Shown here in pieces: positions 1-8,154 of a DNA stretch of 64,000 bases. Both the position numbers and the translations under genes were made by a program. The stretch lies in contig JAUIJH010000002.1 in NCBI GenBank assembly GCA_030431335.1, positions 1 to 64,000 on the forward strand. The letters run 5' to 3'. A model generated the notes under the pieces. The model made no database searches, was not told where the DNA came from, and was given only the letters and a program-made list of their open reading frames with translations. The first letter of the stretch is position 1. The number at the start of each line of letters is the position of its first letter. Source of the DNA: Alphaproteobacteria bacterium (GTDB taxonomy: Bacteria > Pseudomonadota > Alphaproteobacteria > Rhizobiales > Amorphaceae).

Positions 1-1
1 G

Positions 2-367
2 GTGCGCTTCGTGCTCGACCATATCGGCAAGCCCGGCATCAAGGATGGGCGGATGGATCCCTGGCGCGCGCACATGCGCACGCTCGCCGGCTTCGACAAT
101 GTATGGTGCAAGATCTCGGGCGTCATCACCGAGGCGGACCACGAGAACTGGACGCGCGAAGAAGTGCGCCCGTACATCGAGCACACGCTGGACTGTTTCG
201 GCTTCGAGCGCTCGATGTTCGGCGGCGACTGGCACGTGGTGGAGCTGGCCGGCACCCACTCGGGCTGGGTCGAGGTGGTCGACTGGGTCACCGCCGAGGC
301 GTCCGCCGACGAGCGCCGGCGCCTGTTCCGCGACAACGCGATCGCCTTCTACCGGCTCGACGGCTGA
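2..367 (+). CDS. Amidohydrolase family 2 protein, C-terminal part (cut by window edge)
   Basis: The reading frame is open from the window edge, so this is the last 121 residues of a longer protein; the first GTG in the track is probably not the start. The motif DHIGKP near the beginning and FGGDW near residue 74 are typical of the TIM-barrel metal-dependent hydrolases related to L-fuconolactonase and 2-pyrone-4,6-dicarboxylate lactonase, the Asp of FGGDW being the usual late catalytic or metal-site acid. Its stop codon shares one base with the ATG of the next gene, so the two are translationally coupled. Lactone hydrolysis is a family-level inference and the substrate is unknown. Confidence 0.8.
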   Translation: MRFVLDHIGKPGIKDGRMDPWRAHMRTLAGFDNVWCKISGVITEADHENWTREEVRPYIEHTLDCFGFERSMFGGDWHVVELAGTHSGWVEVVDWVTAEASADERRRLFRDNAIAFYRLDG

Positions 368-1521
368 TGGGCGCCGAGCGGCGGGCCTCCGGCATCGCCG
401 CCATGCGGCAGATGGCGCGGCGCCGACTGCCGCGCCCGGTGTTCGACTTCGCCGACGGCGCCGCCGAGAGCGAATGGACGATGCGCCGCAACGAAGGCGC
501 CTTCCGCACCCACGCGCTGCTGCCACGCCCGCTGCGGGGCGCCGGCGAGCGCGACACGTCGATCACCCTCTTCGGCCATCGACTGTCGATGCCGCTGATT
601 CTCGGCCCGACCGGGCTCGCGGGCCTGTTCTGGCCCGATGGCGAGGCGTGCGCCGGGCGCGCCGCCAAGGCCGCCGGGGTCGCCGCCTGTCTCAGCCACG
701 GCTCGGTGTGCACGCTGGAGGACTTCGCCGCGACGGGGCTCGTGCCGCGCATGATGCAGGTGTTCGTCTACACCGATCGCGGCTTTACCAACGAGCTTGC
801 CAACCGGGCGGCGGCGGCCGGTTACAACGCGCTCGTGCTCACCATCGACAACCAGCTCACGGGCAACCGCTGGCGCGACCGGCGCAACGGCTTCACCATC
901 CCGCCGAGCCTCGGGGTGCGCGGCCTTGCCCAGTTCGCGGCGCGGCCCGGCTGGCTGTGGCGCATGCGCCGCCATCTCGGCCGCATCACCTTCGGCAACT
1001 ACGTGCGCCCGGGCGAGCCCAGCGATGCCGCCTCGCTCGCCGGCCGCATGGGCGCGCTGCTCGACCCCTCCATGTCGTGGGCGGATGTCGACGCGCTGCG
1101 CAAGGTCTGGCAGGGCCCGCTGATCCTCAAGGGCGTGATGCATCCGGACGATGCGCGCGAGGCGCTGGAGCGCGGCGTCGACGGGCTCATCGTGTCCAAC
1201 CACGGCGGCCGGCAGCTCGACGGGGCCGCGGCCTCGCTCGACGCCTTGCCGGCCATCGCCGAGGCGGTGGCGGGCCGCTGCCCGGTGCTCGTCGACGGCG
1301 GCGTGCGGCAGGGGTCCGACATCGTCAAGGCGCTGGCGCTGGGGGCGAGCGCCTGCCTCGTCGGGCGCCCGCAGCTATGGGGGCTCGCCGTGGGCGGGGA
1401 GGCCGGCGTCGCGCGGGTGCTTCAGATCTACCGCGAGGAGCTCGACCGGGCGATGGGCCTGTGCGGCCATGCCCGCATCGCCGACATCGCCGGCAGCGAC
1501 CTCATGGTGCGCCGCGCCTGA
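367..1521 (+). CDS. FMN-dependent alpha-hydroxy-acid dehydrogenase (LldD/glycolate oxidase family)
   Basis: A 384-residue protein of the FMN-dependent TIM-barrel family that oxidises L-2-hydroxy acids (lactate, glycolate, mandelate) to 2-oxo acids. Visible family signatures are the Lys of ILKGV, the catalytic His and substrate Arg in SNHGGRQ around residue 280, the flavin-phosphate loop DGGVRQGSD, and the C-terminal VGRP. The length matches the usual 350-400. The ATG at 367 overlaps the preceding stop TGA by one base; the longer ORF in the track only extends back into the upstream gene in another frame. Coupling to a lactonase-like amidohydrolase suggests one sugar-acid or hydroxy-acid catabolic step, but the substrate is not evident. 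Confidence 0.9.
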   Translation: MGAERRASGIAAMRQMARRRLPRPVFDFADGAAESEWTMRRNEGAFRTHALLPRPLRGAGERDTSITLFGHRLSMPLILGPTGLAGLFWPDGEACAGRAAKAAGVAACLSHGSVCTLEDFAATGLVPRMMQVFVYTDRGFTNELANRAAAAGYNALVLTIDNQLTGNRWRDRRNGFTIPPSLGVRGLAQFAARPGWLWRMRRHLGRITFGNYVRPGEPSDAASLAGRMGALLDPSMSWADVDALRKVWQGPLILKGVMHPDDAREALERGVDGLIVSNHGGRQLDGAAASLDALPAIAEAVAGRCPVLVDGGVRQGSDIVKALALGASACLVGRPQLWGLAVGGEAGVARVLQIYREELDRAMGLCGHARIADIAGSDLMVRRA

Positions 1522-1549
1522 CGGTGGCTTGAGGTGGCCGGAGGGCGCG

Positions 1550-1765
1550 TCAGGGCGTGTCGTCCTTTTCCCGCAGCGCCGGGCCGTCCTCGAAGGTGAC
1601 GAAGAACTGATACGCCAGCAGTCCGCCCGCCGCGCCGAACAGGATGGCCCACAAGTACCCGCCGTTCATCGCCTCGAACAGCGCCCAGGCGAGGCAGATC
1701 GCCGTGGCGAGGATCCGCCGCCACAGCGGGCGGAAGAACGGTGTGCGGACCTCGAAGAATTTCAT
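1550..1765 (-). CDS. Small membrane protein, 71 aa
   Basis: A short ORF convergent with the preceding gene. It starts MKFFEVRTPF, has a basic patch PLWRR, then two hydrophobic stretches (about residues 19-30 and 37-56) that could form one or two membrane segments, and ends in a charged tail. The long ORF in the track (356 aa) places it at the C-terminus of an implausible translation running antisense to the GntR gene, so the internal ATG is preferred. I do not recognise a family. Composition and hydrophobic pattern support a real small inner-membrane protein. Confidence 0.55.
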   Translation of the reverse strand: MKFFEVRTPFFRPLWRRILATAICLAWALFEAMNGGYLWAILFGAAGGLLAYQFFVTFEDGPALREKDDTP

Positions 1766-1984
1766 GCAGCCACTCCCATGCGCCGGCGCCGGGCTGGCGC
1801 GAACTTGCGACCGCCAGCATGGCACGAGTCCGGCGGCCCGCGCCATCTCGCGCCGCCTTTGGAGCCCCATGTTGCCGCGATGGCTGCGACAGGAGGGGAG
1901 CCGCGCACGCAGCGCGGTTAGCGCCTTCGCGGTTGCCGTGGCAGGGCGGTTGCCGCATCTTCGCGCGGCAGCGGAGGACCGAAC

Positions 1985-2725
1985 GTGGCCGATGGCACCA
2001 AACCCACCACGCACACCATGCGGGCCATCGTGGAGCTGCGCCGGCGCATCCTCAACGGCGCCTATGCCGGCGGCACGCGCCTGTTCGAGGTGAGCCTCGG
2101 CGAGGAGCTCGCCATATCCCGCACACCCATCCGCGCGGCCCTGTCGCGCCTTGCCGAGGAGGGGCTGCTGGAGCGCTTTCGCGGCGGCGGCTTCGTGGTG
2201 CGCAGCTTCGCCTACGAGGATGTGCTCGACACCATCGAGCTGCGCGGCGTCCTGGAAGGTACCGCCGCACGCCTTGCCGCCGAACGCGGCGTCCCCCCCG
2301 CCAAGATGACCGCGATGGCCGAGATCCTGCGCGCCCTCGACGGCGCGTTCGGCACCGGGGGCGAGGTCGATTTCGAAGCCTATTCGGAGCACAACAGCCG
2401 CTTCCACGATGCCCTCGCGAGCCTTGCCGGCAGCGCGACGGTGGCGCGCGAGCTGGCGCGGCTCAAAAGCCTGCCATTCGCCTCGCCATCGGCCTTTCTG
2501 ACCACGGGCGTCGCGGCCTACCGCCATTCGCTGACCACGGCGCAGGCCGAGCACCACGCCATCGTGGTGGCCATCGGCGCGCGCGAGGGCACCCGCGCCG
2601 AGGCGCTGGCCCGCGAGCACGCCCGCACGGCGCGCGAGGATATGAAGCGCATCCTGTCCGGCGATCAGAGTTTTGCCGATGCGATGCCGGCGCTGGCACT
2701 GGTGGCGGCCGATGGCACCCGATGA
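1985..2725 (+). CDS. GntR-family (FCD) transcriptional regulator
   Basis: A 246-residue regulator with an N-terminal winged helix-turn-helix (about residues 10-75; core ELAISRTPIRAALSRLAEEG) and an all-helical FCD-type ligand domain to the C-terminus. GTG start with AGGA eight bases upstream. FCD GntR proteins bind short palindromes centred on GTATAC or similar and are usually released by a metabolite of the pathway they control. A perfect GTATAC-centred palindrome lies 48 bp downstream of this stop, in front of the demethylase gene, and again in front of metF, so this is the obvious candidate regulator. No copy is visible in front of the regulator gene itself. Confidence 0.92.
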   Translation: MADGTKPTTHTMRAIVELRRRILNGAYAGGTRLFEVSLGEELAISRTPIRAALSRLAEEGLLERFRGGGFVVRSFAYEDVLDTIELRGVLEGTAARLAAERGVPPAKMTAMAEILRALDGAFGTGGEVDFEAYSEHNSRFHDALASLAGSATVARELARLKSLPFASPSAFLTTGVAAYRHSLTTAQAEHHAIVVAIGAREGTRAEALAREHARTAREDMKRILSGDQSFADAMPALALVAADGTR

Positions 2726-2772
2726 GCGCGCCGCCTTCGCGCTTGTCGCCGAGGCCGCCCCCGCGCTATGGA

Positions 2773-2784
2773 TATGTATACATA
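2773..2784. promoter_or_regulatory. Predicted GntR operator O1, TATGTATACATA
   Basis: A perfect 12-bp palindrome 25 bp upstream of the GTG start of the demethylase gene and 48 bp after the GntR stop. The same 12 bases recur at 9048-9059 in front of metF. A/T-rich perfect palindromes of this length are conspicuous in such GC-rich DNA, and the GTATAC core fits FCD-type GntR operators. Binding is inferred. Confidence 0.72.
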
Positions 2785-2808
2785 ACTCATAAAGCGGGAG
2801 GGGTCGGC

Positions 2809-4215
2809 GTGGCCGGTCAAAGCCTATCTTCAGTGATGCAGAAGTATTCGAGCCCAGTCGAGCTTCTGCGCAATTCCATGGTCGGGATGTATGTATACCC
2901 GGTGGTGGCGCCGGAATACACCAACTGGCGTGACGAGCAGCGCGCCTGGCGCGACTCGGCCGTGCTGTTCGACCAGACGCACCACATGGACGAGCTGATC
3001 GTCGAGGGGCCCGACGCCGCCGACTTCCTCAACCATGTCGGCATCAACTCGTTCTCGAATTTCGATCTCAACCGCGCCAAGCACTTCGTGCCCGTCACCC
3101 CGGCGGGCCATGTGATCGGCGACATGATCATCTTCCGCGAGCGGGAGGACAAGTTCATCCTGGTCGGCCGGGCGCCCACCGCGAACTGGACCAAGTTCCA
3201 GGCCGCTATCGGCAAATGGCGGGTGCGCCTGTTCCACGATCCGCGCTCGCCCAGCCGGCCGGACGGCGAGCGCGTCCTGCGCACCCACTACCGCTTCCAG
3301 ATCCAGGGGCCGGACGCCAACAAGATCTTCGAGAAGATCAACGGCGGCCCGGTGCCTGAGGTGAAGTTCTTCCACACCGACTGGATCAATGTCGGCGCCC
3401 GCCGCGTGCAGGCGCTGCGCCACGGCATGGCCGGCGCGCCGGGCCTCGAGATCTGGGGCCCCTACGCCGACAAGCACTACGTGGAGAGCACGATCCTGCA
3501 GGCCGCGCGCGACGTGGGCGTCGATCTGCGTCAGGTCGGCAGCCGCGCCTATTCCACCAACACCTTGGAATCGGGCTGGATCCCGTCTCCCCTGCCAGCC
3601 ATCTACACCGGCGGCGGCATGATGCAGGACTATCGCGACTGGCTCGGCGCCGACAGCTACGAGGCCAACGGCTCCATCGGCGGCAGCTTCGTCTCCGACA
3701 ATATCGAGGACTATTACGTCAACCCGTTCGAACTCGGCTACGGCTTCTACATCGGCTGGAAGTCCGACTTCATCGGCAAGGACGCGCTGGCCAAGATGAA
3801 GGACGGCAAGAACCGCAAGAAAGTCACATTCGAGTGGCATCGGGACGATGTGCTCAAGGTCATCGCCTCGGGCCTGGAGAAGGGCGATCTGTACAAGTGG
3901 ATCGACTTCCCGCAGCCGAACTACGCCTCCTCGTCCGCCGACATGGTAATGAAGGACGGCAAGATGGTCGGCATGTCGATGTTCAACGGCTACTCGTTCA
4001 ATGAGCGCTGCTTCCTGTCGCTCGGCGTGGTCGAGGACAGCGTGCAGGTGGGCGACGAGCTGACCATGCTGTGGGGCGAGCCGGAAGAGACGAAGAAGAC
4101 CTCGACCGAGAAACACAAGCAGACCGAGATCCGCGTGCTGGTCTCGCCGGTTCCTTACTCGAACGAAGCGCGCCAGAACTATGCCACCGGCAGCTGGCGC
4201 GAAAAGGCGCTCTGA
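2809..4215 (+). CDS. ligM: Tetrahydrofolate-dependent aromatic O-demethylase, LigM/DesA type
   Basis: A 468-residue cytoplasmic member of the GcvT (aminomethyltransferase) superfamily. It matches, from memory, the vanillate/3-O-methylgallate demethylase LigM of Sphingobium almost end to end: YVYPVVAPE near the N-terminus, LFDQTHHM, VGRAP, LRHGMAGAPGLEIWGPY, SNTLESGWIPSPLPAIYTG with T in place of the first S, IGGSFVS-NIEDYYVNP, and a C-terminal EKHKQ...VSPVPYS block. LigM moves the methyl of an aromatic methoxyl to THF, giving 5-methyl-THF and a phenol. I chose GTG 2809 because it follows GGGAGGGG; the 824-aa track ORF reads through the GntR gene. Vanillate, syringate, 3-O-methylgallate or guaiacol-type substrates are all possible; the co-regulated metF supports THF dependence. 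Confidence 0.88.
   Translation: MAGQSLSSVMQKYSSPVELLRNSMVGMYVYPVVAPEYTNWRDEQRAWRDSAVLFDQTHHMDELIVEGPDAADFLNHVGINSFSNFDLNRAKHFVPVTPAGHVIGDMIIFREREDKFILVGRAPTANWTKFQAAIGKWRVRLFHDPRSPSRPDGERVLRTHYRFQIQGPDANKIFEKINGGPVPEVKFFHTDWINVGARRVQALRHGMAGAPGLEIWGPYADKHYVESTILQAARDVGVDLRQVGSRAYSTNTLESGWIPSPLPAIYTGGGMMQDYRDWLGADSYEANGSIGGSFVSDNIEDYYVNPFELGYGFYIGWKSDFIGKDALAKMKDGKNRKKVTFEWHRDDVLKVIASGLEKGDLYKWIDFPQPNYASSSADMVMKDGKMVGMSMFNGYSFNERCFLSLGVVEDSVQVGDELTMLWGEPEETKKTSTEKHKQTEIRVLVSPVPYSNEARQNYATGSWREKAL
2890..2901. promoter_or_regulatory. Degenerate operator O2 inside the demethylase gene
   Basis: TATGTATACCCG matches the O1 palindrome at 9 of 12 positions. It is spelled by codons 28-31 of the demethylase gene (Tyr-Val-Tyr-Pro) using TAT and GTA, both unusual in this GC-rich genome. 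Its offset from O1 is 117 bp, close to 11 helical turns. The protein motif is conserved in LigM, so coincidence is possible. Confidence 0.4.
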
Positions 4216-4278
4216 CCGCGCCACGACGCGCCGCGGGCCGCGAAAATGGCACGCGGCGTGGGCGGGCATGATAGAAAT

Positions 4279-4301
4279 GCGCCGGGCCGCGTGCCCGGCG
4301 C
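4279..4301 (+). other. GC-rich stem-loop between the demethylase and dctP genes
   Basis: GCGCCGGGC and GCCCGGCGC form a perfect 9-bp stem around a 5-base loop, followed by CAAAATAAC rather than a T-run. It lies 64 bp after the demethylase stop and 33 bp before dctP. It could attenuate read-through or protect the dctP transcript end. Confidence 0.5.
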
Positions 4302-4333
4302 GCAAAATAACAAACACAATCGGGAGGTTACTC

Positions 4334-5317
4334 ATGGCTAAGCTAATGTCGCGACTTGCCGCAGCGCTGGCGCTGTCGGCCCTCGCCACCGCCGGCGCGC
4401 GCGCCGAGGAATTGTCCTTCGCGCACTTCGTGCCGCCGGCCCACACCATCACCGCCTCGACGGTGGAGCCGCTCGCCAACGGCGTCTCCGAGGCGACCGG
4501 GGGCGATCTCACCATCCGCGTCTATCCCGGCGGCGAGCTGGGCGCGGGGCCGCTCGAGCAATACGTGCGCGTACTGCAGGGCGTCGCGGACATGGCGTGG
4601 GGGCTCCAGGGCTATACGTCCACGCAGTTCCCCAAGACCATGATCGCCGAGCTGCCCGGCGTCATCGACAACGGCAAGTTCGGCTATCCGGCGTTGTGGG
4701 CCGCCTACGATCTCATCAAGGACGAGTATCCCGGCACCCGGCCGATCGCGCTGTGGACCGCCGAGCCCAACATCATCATCATGAAGGACAAGGACGTCCG
4801 CACGCCGGACGATCTGAAGGGCCTCAAGATCCGCGTCTCCGGCTCGGCCGCGGCCGCCGCCGTGGAAGCGCTCGGCGCGACGCCGGTGCAGATGCCGGCC
4901 AACGAGATCTACAACTCGCTGCAGACCGGCCTGATCGACGGCGTCATCACCGGCGCCAGCGCGGTGACCGACTTCAAGATCAACGAGGTGGCGAATTCCT
5001 ACACCCTCGGCGCACCGCTCGGCCGCATCACCTTCTTCGTGGTGATGAACGAGGCGCGCTACCAGGGCCTGAGCGACGCCCAGAAGGCGGCCATCGACAA
5101 ATATAGCGGCGAGTGGCTGTCGGAGAGCGCCGAAAGGGGCTGGAACGCCAAGGCAGACCAGACCATCGAGAGCCTGAAGGCGGACCCCAACAAGACCGTC
5201 ATCGAGCTCGACGACGCCGCGATCGCCCAGTTCGGCGCACTGACCAACCCGATCACCGAGCGAATCGTCGGCGAGGTCGGCGGCGAGGACGTGCTCAAGA
5301 CGATGCAGAGCCAATAA
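4334..5317 (+). CDS. dctP: TRAP transporter substrate-binding protein DctP
   Basis: A 327-residue periplasmic receptor with a signal peptide (MAKLMSRLAAALALSALATAGARA, cleavage after ARA). The body carries DctP landmarks: GGELGAG near residue 60, the LKGLKIRV segment with the neighbouring substrate-contacting Arg, and a MPANEIYNSLQTGLIDG block. The start at 4334 is favoured by GGGAGG and the signal peptide; the track ORF starts 51 codons too early. It is the first gene of dctP-dctQ-dctM. Location between the demethylase and the ring-cleavage dioxygenase makes an aromatic acid or related carboxylate the likely cargo; the ligand is not provable from sequence. Confidence 0.93.
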   Translation: MAKLMSRLAAALALSALATAGARAEELSFAHFVPPAHTITASTVEPLANGVSEATGGDLTIRVYPGGELGAGPLEQYVRVLQGVADMAWGLQGYTSTQFPKTMIAELPGVIDNGKFGYPALWAAYDLIKDEYPGTRPIALWTAEPNIIIMKDKDVRTPDDLKGLKIRVSGSAAAAAVEALGATPVQMPANEIYNSLQTGLIDGVITGASAVTDFKINEVANSYTLGAPLGRITFFVVMNEARYQGLSDAQKAAIDKYSGEWLSESAERGWNAKADQTIESLKADPNKTVIELDDAAIAQFGALTNPITERIVGEVGGEDVLKTMQSQ

Positions 5318-5321
5318 TCAC

Positions 5322-5834
5322 GTGCTCGCGATCCTGCGCAAAGTGGCGGACGGGCTGATCGGCCTGTCCGCGATGGTCGGCACCCTCGCCCTCATCGCGG
5401 TGGTCGGGGTGATCCTGGTCGACGTGGTAGGGCGCTATTTCGGCTCGCCGCTGTGGGGCGCGCAGGATTATTCGCAGATGGGCATGGTGATCATCGTGTT
5501 CGGCGGCATGGCGCTGTGCGACAAGGTCGGCGGCCACGTGGCCGTCGACGTGTTCGAGCGGGCCTATCCGGCCTTCCTCAACCGCGCCATCGACATCGTG
5601 GCGGCGGCGCTCGGGGCGGTGGTGTTCACCATCATCGCCTGGGCCGTCTACGACAGCTCCAAGATTTCGCAGTTGCTCAACTTGTCCACCAACATCGTCA
5701 ACCTGCCCAAGGCGTGGTTCCAGTGGGCGGTGTGCGTGTTGTCGCTGATCACGGCGCTCGGCATGGGCCTGCGCGCGGTGGAACTGACGCTGCGGCGCGG
5801 CGAGGCGGCCCACCACGCCGAGGCGGCGTTGTGA
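5322..5834 (+). CDS. dctQ: TRAP transporter small permease DctQ
   Basis: A 170-residue membrane protein with four predicted helices (about residues 15-35, 48-65, 88-110, 130-150), the standard DctQ layout. The sequence VVGVILVDVVGRYF in helix 1 and the acidic pair after GG-MALCDK are typical. GTG start four bases after the dctP stop. Its own stop overlaps the dctM GTG (GTGA). It partners DctM in the sodium-coupled TRAP permease. The C-terminus is short and cytoplasmic, with a His pair. Confidence 0.9.
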   Translation: MLAILRKVADGLIGLSAMVGTLALIAVVGVILVDVVGRYFGSPLWGAQDYSQMGMVIIVFGGMALCDKVGGHVAVDVFERAYPAFLNRAIDIVAAALGAVVFTIIAWAVYDSSKISQLLNLSTNIVNLPKAWFQWAVCVLSLITALGMGLRAVELTLRRGEAAHHAEAAL

Positions 5835-7135
5835 GCGGAGCCGAGATCGGCTTCGTCGGCATCGGTGCGCTGTTCGTCCTGCTGGCGCTGCGCATCCCGG
5901 TGGCGCTGGCGATGTTCGCGGTCGGCTTCATCGGCGTCGCGGTGCTGAACGGCACCAAGTCCGCCTTCAGCCTGATGGCCTCGGAGAGCTTCACGCTCGC
6001 CTCTTCGGCCGAGCTGGTGGTGGTGCCGCTGTTCATCCTGATGGGCAACGTCGCCGCCGTCACGGGCATGAGCCGGCGCCTCTACGATGCTGCCTACGCC
6101 GTCATCGGCCACGTGCGCGGCGGGCTTGCCTCGGCGACGCTGCTCGGTTGCGGCGGCTTCGCGGCGCTGTCGGGCTCCTCGGTCGCCTCGGCGCTGACCA
6201 TGGGCAAGGTCTCGCTGGCCGAGATGGAGCGGTACAATTACGACGACCGCCTCGCCACGGGCGCGGTCGCCGCCGGCGGTACGCTCGGCATTCTGATCCC
6301 GCCCTCCACCGGCTTCGTCGTCTACGCGATCCTCACGCAGGAGAGCATCGGGCGCCTGTTCCTGGCCGGCGTGCTGCCGGGGCTTCTGCTGCTCGCGCTG
6401 TTCATCGCCACCGTGTCGCTCATGTGCCGGCTGCGCCCCGCCTACGGGCCGGCCGGGCCGAAGACGACGGGCCGCGAGAAGGCGAGGGCGCTGGCGCGGG
6501 CGCTGCCGGTGCTGTTCATCGTGCTCGCCACCATCGGCGGCATCTATGGCGGCATCTTCTCGCCCGTGGAGGCGTCGGCGGTAGGAGCGGCGCTGGTGAT
6601 CCTGATGGGGATCGGGGAGCGGACGCTGTCCCTCGGCGCGTTCTGGCGGGCGGCCAAGGATTCGGTTGTCACCACCGCGACGGTGATGCTGATTCTCATC
6701 GCCGCCCACATGATCAACCCGTTCCTCGCGCTCACCCATGTGCCGCAGGTGGTGGGCGAATATCTCGCGGCGCTGGAGGTGGCGCCCATCGCCATCCTCG
6801 GCCTCATCCTCTTGTCCTACCTGGTGCTCGGCTGCTTCCTGGAGGGCTTCTCCATGCTGGTGCTGACGATGCCGATCTTCTTCCCCGTCATCGTCGCGCT
6901 CGGCTACGACCCGATCCTGTTCGGCGTCCTCGTGGTTCTCACGCTGGAGATGGGGCTGATATCGCCGCCAGTGGGGGTCAACGTCTTCATCGTCAAATCG
7001 GTGGCGCGCGATGTTCCGCTCATCCGCATCTTCGCCGGCGTCATGCCGTTCTGGGGCGCGATGATCGTCTGCCTCCTCCTTCTCCTCGCGTTCCCGCAGA
7101 TCGTGCTGATCCTGCCCAACACCATGATCCAATAG
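5831..7135 (+). CDS. dctM: TRAP transporter large permease DctM
   Basis: A 434-residue protein with about a dozen hydrophobic segments, matching the family length. Typical sequence includes SASALTMG-like GSSVASALTMGKVSLAEMERYNYDD, ATGAVAAGGTLGILIPPS and, late in the protein, GLISPPVGVNVFIVKSVA, the IPPS/SPPVG repeats of the ion-transporter superfamily. The GTG at 5831 overlaps the dctQ stop; the longer track ORF only reads through dctQ in another frame. Together with DctP and DctQ it forms the high-affinity uptake system of this cluster. The next gene starts 10 bp downstream, implying one transcript. Confidence 0.93.
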   Translation: MSGAEIGFVGIGALFVLLALRIPVALAMFAVGFIGVAVLNGTKSAFSLMASESFTLASSAELVVVPLFILMGNVAAVTGMSRRLYDAAYAVIGHVRGGLASATLLGCGGFAALSGSSVASALTMGKVSLAEMERYNYDDRLATGAVAAGGTLGILIPPSTGFVVYAILTQESIGRLFLAGVLPGLLLLALFIATVSLMCRLRPAYGPAGPKTTGREKARALARALPVLFIVLATIGGIYGGIFSPVEASAVGAALVILMGIGERTLSLGAFWRAAKDSVVTTATVMLILIAAHMINPFLALTHVPQVVGEYLAALEVAPIAILGLILLSYLVLGCFLEGFSMLVLTMPIFFPVIVALGYDPILFGVLVVLTLEMGLISPPVGVNVFIVKSVARDVPLIRIFAGVMPFWGAMIVCLLLLLAFPQIVLILPNTMIQ

Positions 7136-7145
7136 GAGTGTCGTG

Positions 7146-8111
7146 ATGGCCGAATTGTCGTTCGACGTCGCACATCTGGGACACGTCGAAGTCTACACCG
7201 ACAAGTTCGACGACAGCCTCGACTTCTTTACCCGCATCTACGGGCTGAAGCTGTCCGAGCTCACCGGGGACAGCGCCTACCTGCGCGCCTGGGACGACTA
7301 CGAGTTCCACACCCTCAAGCTGACGCGCCACCACACCACCGGCGTCGGCCACATCGCCTACCGCGTCTCCTCGCCCGAGGCGCTGGCGCGGCGCGTGGCC
7401 ATCATCGAAGCCTCGCCCTACAAGGTGCTCGGCTGGACGGACGGCGACAGCGGGCACGGCCCCGCCTTCCGCTTCGAGGATCCGTTCGGCCATGTCTTCG
7501 AGCTCTACTGGGAGACGGTGGTGTACGAGCCCGGGCCCGACGACCGCCCGGCGCTGAAGAACATGGCGAGCCGCTTCCACGCGCAGGGCGCCTGCCCGCG
7601 CCGGCTCGACCACCTCAACCTCCTCGCCGAGGATGTGAGCGCGTTCCGCGCGTTCATGACCACTTGCCTCGGCTCGCGCGTGACGGAGGAGATCCGCCTC
7701 GACAACGGGCGCGTGGGCGGCTCCTGGTTCACCGTCAACAACAAGAGCTACGACCTCGCCTGCACCGAGGAGCACGGCAAGGGCCACGGCCGCTTCCACC
7801 ACGTGACCTACGCCACCGACCAGCGCGAGGACATTTTACGCGCGGCCGACGTGTTTTTGGAGAACGGCGTCCATATCGAGACCGGGCCGCACAAGCACGC
7901 GATCCAGGGCACGTTCTTTCTTTATGTGTGGGAGCCGGCCGGCAATCGCGTCGAGCTTGCCAACGCCGGCGCGAGGCTGATGCTGCGGCCGGACGTCCAA
8001 ACGGTGGTCTGGACCGAGGCGGAGCGCAAGAAAGGCCAAGCATGGGGCCTCAAGACCATCGAGACGTTCCACACCCACGGCACTCCGCCCGTCGCCGTCG
8101 ATCCCGAATAG
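7146..8111 (+). CDS. Type I extradiol ring-cleavage dioxygenase (vicinal oxygen chelate fold)
   Basis: A 321-residue protein of two repeated glyoxalase/VOC modules (about 8-120 and 150-275), the layout of catechol 2,3-dioxygenase. The three Fe(II) ligands can be placed in the C-terminal module: His of RLDHLNL, His of RFHHVTY and Glu of NRVEL. Such enzymes cleave catechols next to the diol with O2. The track start is GTG 7143; ATG 7146 is better spaced from AGGAG. It follows dctM by 10 bp. With a LigM-type demethylase in the same cluster, a catechol freed from guaiacol or a methoxycatechol is a reasonable substrate. No hydrolase or dehydrogenase for the meta-cleavage product is present in this cluster. 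Confidence 0.88.
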   Translation: MAELSFDVAHLGHVEVYTDKFDDSLDFFTRIYGLKLSELTGDSAYLRAWDDYEFHTLKLTRHHTTGVGHIAYRVSSPEALARRVAIIEASPYKVLGWTDGDSGHGPAFRFEDPFGHVFELYWETVVYEPGPDDRPALKNMASRFHAQGACPRRLDHLNLLAEDVSAFRAFMTTCLGSRVTEEIRLDNGRVGGSWFTVNNKSYDLACTEEHGKGHGRFHHVTYATDQREDILRAADVFLENGVHIETGPHKHAIQGTFFLYVWEPAGNRVELANAGARLMLRPDVQTVVWTEAERKKGQAWGLKTIETFHTHGTPPVAVDPE

Positions 8112-8154
8112 GCTTCCCGCCCCGCTGCAATTCCGACGAGAGAAGATCCCGCGC

